Shown here: one piece after another, positions 23,972 through 35,108 of the stretch
How the letters are laid out: each line of letters begins with the position of its first letter
Position numbering within the stretch: the stretch's first letter is position 1
Origin: Helicostylum pulchrum
Lineage: Eukaryota > Mucoromycota > Mucoromycetes > Mucorales > Mucoraceae
Length of the DNA: 64,000 nucleotides
NCBI GenBank assembly: GCA_025677825.1
Contig: JAIXMO010000026.1
Location: forward strand, 1-64,000
Reading direction: 5' to 3'
The notes under the pieces: generated by a model
Database searches by the model: none
Seen by the model: only the letters and a program-made list of their open reading frames with translations
Told to the model about the DNA's origin: nothing
Translations under genes and position numbers: made by a program

Positions 23972-24685
23972 TTATAGTAGACGTCCAAATAACTCAGTGT
24001 TATAAAGCATGACAGATTCTGTCAATCCTTTCTTTTTTGAGGTAGGTCGATCCCAAGCCATAAGGGATTTCTGCTGTGTATCCAATATGGGTCTAAACAA
24101 TGCGTCGTTAGTCATATTGAATAATATATCCTTTTTAAAGAACGTATTGCATCTTCTCCATAACCAAATTGACATTAGATTATTGGTTGTAAATAAACCT
24201 AAATCTTGAAAAAATGTTTGCAAATCAAAATAGGGAACCTTGTTCATCGTCTTCTTATTTGACTCCAAATAAAGATATTTCTTTTCCCACTTGGCTGGTT
24301 TCGCGTAAAATTTCATAGTTTCTTCCAATACCAAAAAGTTTTCGTATTCATTCATTGCAATCCTTTCATTTCGAACTTCGACATCAACAATAGTCCAAAG
24401 TGTATCCGATATACCAACTGCAAGTTGTATAGGCTGGTGTTGCTTTGGTATATGGCAAAGTAGTTTCCAGAGTCTAAGCCTGTTATATTGAGCGTTTTGA
24501 ATTATATAATTATAAACTGATTTATTTAACAGTAGTAATTCAACTGTCGTAATGTCTTCATTCCAAACTAGAATGTCTTTACTTGACTTGACATCACTTT
24601 CAATACAGAGGTTTATTATTTCGAATAGTAATTCAAAAGGTACATTCATTTTATTTGTAATTATTATTTTTGCTTTTTCCGCCAC
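23972..24685 (-). CDS. F-box-like hypothetical protein
   Basis: Uninterrupted 237-codon gene. Residues ~13-62 (NVPFELLFEIINLCIESD ... VELLLLNKSVYNYI) resemble an F-box, the Skp1-binding motif of SCF ligase receptors. The remainder (YLYLESNKKTMNKVPYFDLQ, LMSIWLWRRC) is helical, with no recognised substrate repeats. Codon use matches the neighbours and there is no stop before the end. The F-box call is weak because key residues are degenerate, and the function remains open. Confidence 0.6.
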   Translation of the reverse strand: MAEKAKIIITNKMNVPFELLFEIINLCIESDVKSSKDILVWNEDITTVELLLLNKSVYNYIIQNAQYNRLRLWKLLCHIPKQHQPIQLAVGISDTLWTIVDVEVRNERIAMNEYENFLVLEETMKFYAKPAKWEKKYLYLESNKKTMNKVPYFDLQTFFQDLGLFTTNNLMSIWLWRRCNTFFKKDILFNMTNDALFRPILDTQQKSLMAWDRPTSKKKGLTESVMLYNTELFGRLL

Positions 24686-27600
24686 CTGATGACCCTGAGT
24701 TAGTGCACCCCCTCCTCTCCATTTATGGAAATAACTGATCGAGTCTCAGAGTACAATTGTCCTGTTTGTTTTTTTTTACTTTACTGTTATACGTAGCATC
24801 TCTTTTTATTCTCTTTTTGTATGCGTGTAATATATACTAACTATATTTTTTTTTATCGTTTGAAGAAAATGGTCGAAGCCTTGTGATGAAAATCCCTCTC
24901 TCTCTCTCTCTCTCTTTGAGTCATCTAAAATAAACTTGTAAGCCTTTCTTTTTGATACGATATACATTACGTAAAGAAAGATGCATATCGTTAAAATACC
25001 AGCGTATTTTATCACCACGAGGTCCCCTTTTTTTTTACGATTATCATTTATGTATATATTTCAAATGGTGTTAAAACAACACATGACTTTAGACACCGGA
25101 TATCATGACTTTTACTCAAAACAAAGTGCGCCCAGTACATGCTCATAATAAAAGAAAAAAAAACCGCCTTTAATTTATTATGATAAGTAGCCCAATACTG
25201 AAATTAATGGGGGCATTTTAACTCGTCATACTATTAGTAACAGAACATTTATTAAAAACAAACATTATTGGAAACTAACTCACTTGTTACACGCAAGGAT
25301 GTTCTTAAATGTTGACAACTTTTTACAGATTATCTAAATTAGCCTTCAAGAGTTTCCAAGGCTCTCAAGGGGGGGGGGGGGATCGTAATGCTCGGATGTT
25401 CTCCGCCAGACTGCAATAAGGCATATATATTGAAAGGTTTGACATTTGTATTGTCAGCAGAAGAGTTATCACCAATGTTCAAGCAACAACATATCTTATT
25501 TATACTAATAAGTAGCAGCACCTTTGATGAATTCCATTTCAATAAAAATGTATCAATTTGAATAAGAGTTTTTTTTTTTTGAAACTTGTAAATTATGCAG
25601 GTTTATTCTTGATTAAACTGTTGTTAACGATAATATGACCTAGTCTGGAACAGACTACTTTCTTCTGGTATTCGTACACGTAATAATAGGCTGTTGTAGT
25701 AGCTTCTATACGAAAGTAAGTCAAATTATAGCTATGTTACGTTGTTCGTATGTCACTTCAACATTATGAGCTTTTATTTTTGTGTATCTCTTGTCAAATA
25801 CTTTTTATTACGTGAATCAGTTTTACATGGGCACATTATGTCAGAATGGTTTATACTTGTTCCGCCAAAGTATCAATCAAAGACATTCCGCGCAGTTGTG
25901 CATAGTATAAACTCTTATCAAAAGTTGCGCAGACCACGGTGTTGAGTGAATGACATGACTATGATTAACTCCTTTCCCTTTTCCTAGTGTCAGTCGTCTT
26001 CTTCTACAAGCAACAAGAAGTTTTTCTTTTGGGAGAGGGTAACTCGCTATAAAATCAATAGATAACCGTCTAACTCCTGATGCAAATATTATAATTTATA
26101 CAATACGTTAGCGTATATAATTTTTAAAGAACATTTAGAATAAACTGAGCCCGTCGTTTTAATTGTGTCATATCTGAGAAAAAATTTGCTATATATATTA
26201 TTACTTTATATGGTAGCAACTATTTAGTGTTGTATATTTATACATGTATTAATTAAACACCCTTTTTTTAAGCATCCATAAGCGACTGTGAACTATACTC
26301 AAGTCAACCGGAAAAAAAAATGATGCAGGTCCGGATTCTTGATACGCTAAACTCTATTTAAACGAGTTAATGTTACCATTACAGTTTGATACCTCCGAAG
26401 CATTTAGTGTTACCTCTTTTTTTTTAACTATAATTTTTTTTGAGAGTTTCAAAAAGATCAACTGTTGGGAATCTTTCTTTTACATGATGAACGTTTTTTT
26501 TTTTGTTTGAGATTTGAAAACAGCAGGTCTGTAAACAAAACATTGGCTTTTTTTTTTTCCATCAGCAGATCCATTTTTACAAGTAACAAAAAATGCATAT
26601 ATGTAAAGTACGGACCTTTTTTTTAAAAAAAAGAAAGAAGAAACACTACTATCTTGGCTTGTAAAAAAAAAGCGTAATATATCACTTGACAAAAAAACAT
26701 TTTGAATCATGGAGGAAGAAAAACAACAAATATTATAACTCAATTAACGGGATCATAACAAGCTCCACTTTTTATAAAGAAGAAACGTATTTATTATTTA
26801 CAGAGATTTACAAACTTGCGATGGAAACTGGAGTTAAAAGGTGTGCTTCACCGCTCTGCAGTGTTAAAGGTATCACATGTTGAGAGCGTTACAGACACCT
26901 TTGACTTGACTCATTGCACCTTGCGTTGCTTCCGAGATTTCTCCCGCTACTGTTTGGGTTTTTAGTGTTAGCAATAAATCGTTTTTCTTGACTTTAGTCC
27001 CTTGATGTGTTTTTAATGATAGTATTGCCGTAGAATAAAATACAATGGTTAATTATGCACTTATTATTTATGCCTATTGTAAAAGGTAAACATTTTTTTA
27101 ATTTCGTCATAGTTTATCCTGAAAGAAATCCCTTCTGTCATACTATTTGCGCTTTTTTGTAATATCTCTGAAAAATACCATTTATAATTATATATGCCAA
27201 GAATAAACGTACTCTAACTGATGACGTTTATATCAATCATACACAATAGATTGTATGATTTCACTTCTTATACTGATTACATTCATAAAAATGGTTTCTT
27301 GGTGGCGCTTCCTTAATAAATGGCTACTTTCTTCTGGCTGGCTTTCTTCTGTTGCTGAAGCTAAGCGAAGAGATAATAGATACTTGAGCTGAAACTTTAT
27401 TGTTCGGTTATCTTTTTCACTTTTGCCTATTTTTTTCCCTCTGAAAAGAAGGGGGTTTTTTTTTCAAGGGGATTTTTTACTGATGTTGGAATACACTCAC
27501 GTACCATTGATTTTCGTACAGTTACTAAATTTTTTCCATTTTTGAGAACAACCATGCATTTTTCATGTAATGGAACTAACCCGTATAAAACCTAAATAAT

Positions 27601-28544
27601 TTCAAGGCACACGGTATCATAGGTTGTAATGTATAGTTTATTAAAATAAAAAAAATTTGAGGTAGAATGTTATAAAAATGTTTAATACAAATCCTAAAAA
27701 TTTTAAAAAGCCAAGTGTAAAATTGAAGGTATGCTTATAAATTTGGGTTTTTGTAACCCGCACGGGATAAATATTTCTTGCTGAGCAGTAGTAGTGCAAT
27801 AAGGTAGTAGTAAGAAAAATGAGCATAGGTTCCTGTTTTATAAGTAGAAAGATTTAAGAAGTAAAATAAAATAAAAGGTTCGTAAAAAGTACAATGGAAA
27901 GTAAGTTTTAATAACTACAAAAAAAAAAAAAATGAAAAGTAAGATCCAAAAGAATTCGGGTACGGAATAAAAGTAAAAGTAGAGATAAACTAAAAGAGCT
28001 TAATTTAAAGGTTTTTTTTATAAGTTAAGAGAAGTTCAAGATTAAATTGTTTACAAAAAGGGAATCACATTTTTATTGATAAAAAGAGAGCAACTAGTCT
28101 TAAGTTTTTAAACCATCAACACGACAGAATGGATAATGCGTTAGAGATTATGATTACGGTTACCATTTTAGGTCTTATCTGCAGAACGCAAAATACGACC
28201 GTCTTTGCTACTAATAAAATACAGCTAGGATTTGCTTTCAGCCTGTTAGCGAGTTCATCTTTCTAGTCAGCAGTAATACAGTGGGTCTCTTTAAAAATAT
28301 GCCAAAAAAAGATGTATGGAAGATCTCCTATTTTTTTAAACTCACATGTAAAAAAAACCCCCAACAAACTTCTTTAACATATGTATGTTACCATTAACGA
28401 GGTCTCCAATTGATTTTTTTTAACAGTGTAAATTAACCTTGTTCGCCCCATGTCTTCTAATTTCTACAACATGTACAATACACATTGCTGTTTTCTCTGA
28501 AATTTGACTGGTCGACACTTCCTAATATTGCTCAAGGCGATATT
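24686..28544. other. gene-poor AT-rich region
   Basis: No gene model holds. Contains a (CT)n run at ~24895-24915, a run of about 12 G at 25370-25381, an open minus-strand stretch at 25339-25542, and a T8A8 palindrome at 26617-26632. Scattered short frames have low-complexity products. Confidence 0.5.
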
Positions 28545-29080
28545 TTGAAACTAGACATTCAGTTTGGTGGCGGGTATTGTAATAGCTTATTGTGCTACTC
28601 ATTTACTTCTTTTGACACAAAGGTGATTTATGTAGCTACAGCCTGTCAGGTATAAATGTAAGTGTACATAAACACTACTGGTGGCTCGGAAGAAACGGTC
28701 TTTGGTTTTGGCTATGAGCCAGAAGGATTTTTCACGAAAGGTCTCGATGAAGCAATAATTGCCTTAACCAAAGAAGAAAATGTCCTTTCTTTGGCTGGGG
28801 AAAATTTTTCTGAACCATAGGTTCGGAAACTGGTGTGAGCCCACACTCCTCGGAAGCAAAAGTTTCAAATTTAATACCTGTAACAGGTGCGCCATCTGAA
28901 GGAACTGCGATCTTCAAAAATAAACCAGTAGGTTAGTGGTAAAGATACACCACAAGGTGGCGTTAAGGGTATAGAACTAACTGGTGAGCCAGCACAAGTG
29001 ATTGCAGAAAATTATTGTAGAAGCAATATGGGATAATCGTGGCGTGGTGGTGATGGAAACATCATTTGGGTAATAGAGGG
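28545..29080 (+). pseudogene. decayed coding-like region
   Basis: Composition rises in GC and coherent peptide fragments appear in shifting frames: LDIQFGGGYCNSLL (~28550-28590), GGSEETVFGFGYEPEGFF (~28680-28735) continuing to LAGENFSEP (stop ~28819), then TGVSPHSSEAKVSNLIPVTG (~28832-28890), then VKGIELTGEPAQVIAENY (~28960-29015). Each fragment is ended by a stop or frameshift, and GT-AG introns do not join them. This looks like an old gene, Gly-rich in places. I cannot name the family. Confidence 0.35.
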
Positions 29081-30378
29081 GGGTGTACGGCTTCAAGACT
29101 CATAATTGAGAATCTTTGTGATATAAATCCTGCTAGTAAATTGGCACTCATCTTTTTGTAATCAATAATATATCTTTGTTGGCTTTTCAGTAGAGCATGT
29201 TCTTCATTTATATAACAAATAAACATATCATGATAAAAGGAAATGAAGAGCCAAGGAAAGGTTGTATGTTATTATCACCGTTGCCAATATTTGGTGTCGT
29301 CCATTTTGAATAATCAACTCATTCCAGTTCGCTTTGAACTCGGTTTTCTGTTTGAGGTCAATATGAAAAGATATAAGATATAAGCTCTTTTAAAAGTATA
29401 CGTATAAAAAAAAATACTTACTCTGATTGCATTTTAAAGTAACAGGAAAAGCTGTGAAAAATGGACCACATAAATTTAAAGTTTTGTCACACACACCCTA
29501 TACCCAACTTTAACAAAACGTCTAAACACATTTATTAATAGATGTAGTCTGATATAAACACAGTAAAATGTTTTTCGTATGAACCAAAAAATGTTCCAGA
29601 CTCTTAAAAGGTAACTATCAAGACTTTGCAAAGTACGAGGTCATATCAAAGCCATCTCCTACAACGTCTTCATCATTGGTTGTAGTGATGCTTACATATA
29701 TTTTTGGAGTTTAACGAGACTCTGGACTAAATAATGAATTTATTGCGGGGAGAGCTAGCCTTGATAACTAACGATACGACTAAGACTGTCATTACTTACT
29801 CTACATCACTTCACTGTTTCATTGTTAGATTTATCCATATATGAACACCATGGGTCTATGTATTTTGGTATTTATACTTTTGTTCTGTTTATTAAGAGCT
29901 TCTTCTATGAGTACGGCGTATAACTTGGCAATTAGTATTAAGATTTAAGAGTGGAATCCTGAGACACGTTTAGTTTACGCAGTCCGTAAAAAGAAGCCTC
30001 CCTACTTGTGAATGAGAGTGGCACATCACCCGAACGAAGGCTTAGACTCTACTAATAAAACAAAAACACTACATAGCCACAGATATGCATAAGATATGCA
30101 AGCTGGTGGGTGCGATAATATTGCGTACAAGGTTTAACCAATGTTTTCAGTTATACAATATTCAATAATTACTTCAAATAGAGCTTTAGTTGGTTCTTTT
30201 AAAAAGGGAACACGAATGATTTCATTTGGTAGCACAGATTCGACACTATAGTTTAAAAACGTAAGCTCGCCCGAAAAGTCTAACAGTGACACAGGTTCTT
30301 TTGCCACTTAAAAACCGATCTCGAGAAATTTTTTCTTTTTCCCTCTTTTTTAAATAAAAAACTCTTTCTTCTTGTAAT
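29081..30378. other. intergenic, no gene seen
   Basis: AT-rich. The last ~80 bases before 30379 are T-rich leader for the stefin gene. Confidence 0.5.
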
Positions 30379-31003
30379 ATGTCTGACGTTAACAATAATT
30401 CTATGGGACCTGTTATCCCTGTTGATGATAAATCCAAGCAAGTAAGTGCAGTAAAAAAAAAAGAGAAAAGGAATAGTACGTGTATTAAGTTTATTTTGTT
30501 TATTAGGTATTCCACGATATTAAGGATGCAGTCGTTGCAAAGGTAAATATTTAATATGCCGTTTGCACATATTCACATAACTCATTATTTATTTTTTTAC
30601 CTATTATTAGCTCCATGAGGTAAAATACACATGTATACATATTCAATAATACTAAAACGGATAACACTAACGTATATATAAAGCTTAACCATTTAGATAA
30701 TGTCCATGGTCTTCATGAAATGGATGACTTGGAGCGTATTGACTGTTATAAACTTGTTGAGTATGCTACTGAACAACTCGCTTATGGAACCAACTATTTC
30801 GGTAAAATTAATTTGGGTGATGAAAAGTACATTCATGTCAGGTATTATTCTTATTTGAGATATTTTTTTTGCGTTAGTTATGCTAACAAAGCCAATATAG
30901 AGCATTTGAATCCCCAGAAGGTGAAGCTGAGTTATATTCTATTCTCACTGAAGGAACTGCTATTTGGTCTCGTGAAGAACCTCTCAAGTACTTTATTGAT
31001 TAA
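30379..31003 (+). CDS. stefin-like cystatin (cysteine protease inhibitor)
   Basis: Exons 30379-30441, 30507-30542, a likely 9-nt microexon 30611-30619, 30684-30841 and 30901-31003 (122 aa). There is no signal peptide, as in cytosolic stefins. The inhibitory hairpin region reads TEQLAYGTNYFGKINLGDEKYIHVR, aligning with the stefin QVVAGTNYxIKVxxGxxxYIHVRVF block. The Q-V-x-G core is altered to Q-L-A-Y-G. An N-terminal G-P pair (residues 10-11) may replace the inhibitory Gly. The C-terminus extends beyond stefins (EGTAIWSREEPLKYFID). Likely controls endogenous papain-like proteases. If the microexon is skipped the frame is kept (119 aa). Confidence 0.75.
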
Positions 31004-31173
31004 ATGACGTATAAAAAAATAAACCAATAAAAACCAATAAAGTTACATGTACTTTTTTTTTCTTTTTCTTTCGTGAATACATGTATACATATATTATCTG
31101 TAAATGTAGTTGTAAGTTTTTTTTTGTTGTTGTTTCCATTGAAACCAATTTATACATTTAGACACATAAAGTA

Positions 31174-32699
31174 ATGCCTTCAACAACGAGATTAAGTCAT
31201 CGACATCAACCCTCCAACTTGTCTTTTTCTTCTGCATCCTCTTCCTCCTCTTCCACACGACCTGCGTTACCACAAATTTTATCCAATTCCGCTTCAAATG
31301 CCGTTAACTTTACAAGAAGCACAGCACCCACCTCTAGAAGAGTAAGGTCCCACTGGTTTGCACACTTTGTGCTAAATTGGCGTAGAAGTTCAAGGTCGTC
31401 AAAATTAATACTTGGATTTTCAATGACATTTGTAGCGATACAGATTATAACTAGTATTATTATATTATTTATATCTTGGGAAATGTATTGTGATAAACCA
31501 CTTCGAGTTTTTGTTACAGTCTATATAGTACGTCTCGTTTTAACCGCTCCCATAAGTATTTATACACATTTAACTCCACATCGCAGGTCGACCAGTAATG
31601 TTTCTTCCCCTCGTTCAAGTGCAAGACTTGAATTAAGTGAAGCTTATGCTATGAGTGAACGTAATCGTCCCTTATCTTTTCCTCCTCCTGTAATGCCTAC
31701 AAATCATCGTCAAAACTATCCTGCCTTTATAACTCCTGTACAAGAACCAACTCCTACTTTAAACACTCCTCCACAATTTGATGAAAATGCCATGAGAGCC
31801 TGGGTTGATAGGTAACCTTATTTATCTTGTTTTACTATCCTTTTTTTTTAAAAAAAAGAAACTAACCAGTAGGCTTAATAGAGCAAAATCCGCTCTAGAC
31901 TTTTTTGCTGTTTTATGGTTTATCATTGGTAATTACATGATATTTTCTTCTTCTACTTGTTCCGATACTGCTGTTCCTTTATATTATTTCTCGCTTGTAT
32001 TAATTGTTTATGGGTATTTGATATTATCTGTACCCGTATTTCTATGTACATCCGTTATATTCTGTTTACCGTGTGTACTAGGTATGCGCCGATACATATA
32101 TACATATACATTTATATAGTTGTTAATAATATGATTAGTCGGTATGAGGTTACTTCATGTAGATGACGGTCTTTATATGGGCGGTGCTTCAACTGAAGAA
32201 ATAGCCACGATACCAGTATACCAATTCAAAAATACAATAGATACAACACATGCACCGACTACATCAAACACTAAAAATGATACCATCAATAATATATCAC
32301 CCCCTCCAGAATCTAGTGTAGACCATATTACGATTGATCTAAGTAAACCAAACCCCCCAAAACCTGTTGCATTCGATAAGTTATGGCTTTACTTGGGATT
32401 GATAGATCCTCCTTGTGAAACAGAACCAGAATACGACATATTAGAAATTCCTGATACTCAAGATCAGGTGTGTGTCATTTGTTTATCTACATATGAAGAT
32501 GGTGATATGCTTTCTCGCTTATGGTAATATATACTTGTAACCACAACAGTAACAACAAAAAAAGTACTAAATTAGTATCCTTTTTAGGTGCAAGCACCAT
32601 TTTCATAGAGCCTGTATCAAAGAATGGTTAATATTAAACCGTCGGTGCCCGTTGTGTAAACAAGATTTTGGAGGCAAAGACGTTTTATTTGATGTATAA
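31174..32699 (+). CDS. multi-pass membrane RING-H2 E3 ubiquitin ligase
   Basis: Exons 31174-31811, 31873-32081, 32139-32523 and 32588-32699 (447 aa). A Ser-rich N-terminus precedes hydrophobic spans at ~78-102 and ~110-132. A polar loop (~135-210) and further spans at ~221-240 and ~250-283 follow. The cytosolic tail ends in RING-H2: [12 protein letters not shown] ... [13 protein letters not shown] ... CPLC (~393-438), with spacing C-x2-C, C-x-H-x2-H-x2-C and C-x2-C. The last exon completes the domain. Layout resembles plant and fungal four-span RING ligases of endomembranes; substrate unknown. The stop lies 38 bp from that of UNG1 on the other strand. Confidence 0.88.
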
Positions 32700-32737
32700 A
32701 AAAAAAATTCGAATGTTATTTCTTCCACTTAAAATGT

Positions 32738-33942
32738 TTATAAAGTATTCCAATCGATAACTGTGTTTCCTTTAGCTTCCAAATATTCGTTTGCTTTTTT
32801 AAAATGACCGCAATCCAAGAATCCTCGATGCGCTGAAAGTGGTGAAGGATGTACACTCTTTAAAACAAGGTGTTTCTATCATTTTTTAAAAAAAAATAGT
32901 ATGAGATTTTTTTGATGTAAATATTAAATGTTACTACTTACGGAATTTTTAATTGATGAACCCTTCTTTTGAGCATGTGCACCCCAAAGCATGAATACTA
33001 TATCACATTTCTTTTCATTCAAATACTTGATAATAGCATCTATTGTAAAACATATAAATAATTGTAACAAGAAAAACCTAGTAATAATATGTTTCACCTG
33101 TAAACTGTTCCCATCCTTGATTTGCATGACTTCCCGCCTTATGAGCTTCAACACTTAAACTTGTATTCAGCATCAATACTCCCTGTTTAGCCCAGTTTTC
33201 CAAATAACCGTGCTTGGGTATTTCAAACTCGGGGTAATCATTTTTGAGAGCCTTATACATATTTACTAAAGAAGGTGGAACTTTGACACCTTCAACAACT
33301 GAAAAACAAAGACCATGAGCCTGGTTGAAATTGTGGTAAGGATCTACGTATTAAAAATTAGTCACAATGTAACTCAATATATTTCAGGCACAATATGTAC
33401 CCTGACCAAGGATGACAACTTTGACTTTAGAAGGAGGTGTATAGTTTGACCAGCTGTAAATTTGATCCACTGCGTAAATTAAAAGTATAAGTATTTACTT
33501 TTAAACGTAAACTTTGCTTTTTTGTTTGTCCTTACAGGGTGGAAAGATAGTTTTTTTAGCCTTCAATTCTGCTGCCAAATATTTTTTCAGCTGTGGAACT
33601 TTTTTTTTAGTCTTTTTTTTTTTTTTATTCAGTCTTTTTTTTTTTTTTTACCTTTAAAAAGTAAGGTTTAAGAAGCTCTGGTGCAAGTACTTTCAACCAT
33701 TCATAGTTCATAGTTCTTATTTCTAGGTCCAATAATTCAAGTGTTTCCTCGTCAACATTCTTGAACAGATCACGAGGATTCTTACTAATGGTCGTTGAAG
33801 TGACACTGGCAGGCTGTTCAGAAACGTCAGCTTGAGTTATAGGTTTTGTAGGTGCTGCGACAGGTTTAAACATAGACAAAAGACTCATTTGCTTCTTGTT
33901 AGAAACGTCTTTTGTTTCATTCTCTCTTGATCTTTTACTCAT
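32738..33942 (-). CDS. UNG1: uracil-DNA glycosylase, family 1
   Basis: Excises uracil from DNA to start base-excision repair. Exons 33942-33652, 33590-33536, 33469-33401, 33343-33098, 33039-32942 and 32875-32738 (298 aa). The N-terminus carries [12 protein letters not shown], a PIP-box-like PCNA motif (Q-x2-L/M-x2-F) also found in UNG2. Catalytic water-activating loop [14 protein letters not shown] at ~137-150, [21 protein letters not shown] at ~188-208, and minor-groove intercalation loop [11 protein letters not shown] at ~262-272. The GQ|DPYH motif is split by an intron. All active-site residues (Asp, His) are present, and length is normal for fungi. Confidence 0.97.
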
Positions 33943-34129
33943 TTTGAAGTTGGATTAAAGGGAGGAGAAAGATAGGCGGCGCTTTTTTTTTTTTTCATCG
34001 CGAAACAGACGTGATTCTCAAATCGAAATACTTAAACAACCGCCTAGAGCAGCAGTCAAGGAGATCTTCGATAAAAATATTTTTAATATGCGTCCTTTTT
34101 CACTGCTGGATATATAATCATCTCGTCCG
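33943..34129. other. UNG1 promoter side
   Basis: Upstream of UNG1 and before the palindromic element. No further feature recognised. Confidence 0.5.
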
Positions 34130-34185
34130 CTGTTCGATTTAAGGGTGGATTTCTTTCAGATTTCGGCCACCCTTAAATAGAGCCG
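34130..34185. mobile_element. 56-bp near-palindromic (MITE/TIR-scar-like) element, copy 2
   Basis: Left arm CTGTTCGATTTAAGGGTGG and right arm CCACCCTTAAATAGAGCCG are inverted repeats matching at 16 of 19 positions, with 12 consecutive matches (ATTTAAGGGTGG), around an 18-bp centre. The left arm also occurs at 480. The right end abuts the first base with homology to the C-terminal exon of the downstream Zn2Cys6 gene. It may be a deleted DNA transposon reduced to its two ends. Confidence 0.65.
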
Positions 34186-34424
34186 CTACTTTACTACTAA
34201 TGGCTCATGACCAACATATTGTAAAGGAATCGCAATTTGCTTTAAGAGCTTGTCTAGAAGACATCGGCAGGATTAACCATATACAAATTGACCAGTTACC
34301 AGTAGGATCTTCACCTATTGGATCAATTCACAAGAATTTCATCGATACTACTTCCTTTGATTTTAAATATTATAATCGACACTCACAGTCTTGGTATGAT
34401 CTCATGTACGATGTCACAAAGTAA
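34185..34424 (+). pseudogene. truncated C-terminal duplicate of the Zn2Cys6 factor
   Basis: Encodes ATLLLMAHDQHIVKESQFAL and onward to a stop at 34422-34424. It corresponds over its full length (~79 residues) to the last exon of the gene at 35109-37267: ALLLLSSSPNQYIVKES, then DIDRINYIQ, then FDFGYYN and IMYDAAK in the intact copy. The duplicate keeps IVKES, DIGRINHIQ, FDFKYYN and LMYDVTK. The zinc cluster and regulatory region are missing, and the fragment starts exactly at the palindromic element. The frame is intact, so a short product is possible, but no promoter or sensible start is evident. Confidence 0.75.
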
Positions 34425-35108
34425 TACTCGCATTACTTTTTTTTTAAAAAAAACAATGATAACTGTATATCATAATCTTAAAAAGAAAAGAAAAGAGTAC
34501 CACCTTACCCGTAATAAGATCTTCCAGCAGCCAGATGGAAAATATTAATTTGTGAAAAAACTGTTACCATTCCGTGTTACCAGTTTACCGCCATCTGGAA
34601 AATTTAATAACCTTTTTTTTTTTACTCTTCCCATAATGTAATCCTAATAGATCGTACAAGCATGAGCTTTATCTTTCTTCGTGGGAGATGCATGCAAGAG
34701 TATTTACACCTATTTATCCACCAATTAAAAAAAAACGTTTCGCCTAGGGTTTAAAATTAAGGGTCGAGTACCTACACAATTTATAATGCGGCCATTTTTA
34801 ATGATGCACAAGATTAAGTGATTTCAGCATGAAGCAACTGAGTACTTTTTTGCGTTATAGAACAGAGATATTTTGATCTAGATAAAAAGGATAATAAATG
34901 ACAAGATTAGTACTACAAATTATCTATCTCTTACTGCCAAAAAAAAAAAAAAACCTTAAAATGGCCTTAACGGAATCTATTTGCTACAGGTGAATGGTTT
35001 ATATATTTACATAATCATTACAGAGTGATACAACAATGTCCAAATACATTACTGGGAAAAACAGAATCACGAGCAACCTTTTTTTATTCTTTACCCCATA
35101 TAACCATT
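34425..35108. other. intergenic, Zn2Cys6 gene upstream region
   Basis: Contains a T9A8 palindrome (34437-34453). A possible upstream exon pair (ATG at 34971, AG acceptor near 35023) could extend the Zn2Cys6 protein N-terminally in frame, but the internal ATG at 35109 is sufficient. Confidence 0.45.

Noticed and set aside
25339..25542. Minus-strand frame ending in PPPPLRALETLEG as a gene
   Set aside because: The Pro run comes from a G homopolymer, there is no splice context and no recognisable domain.
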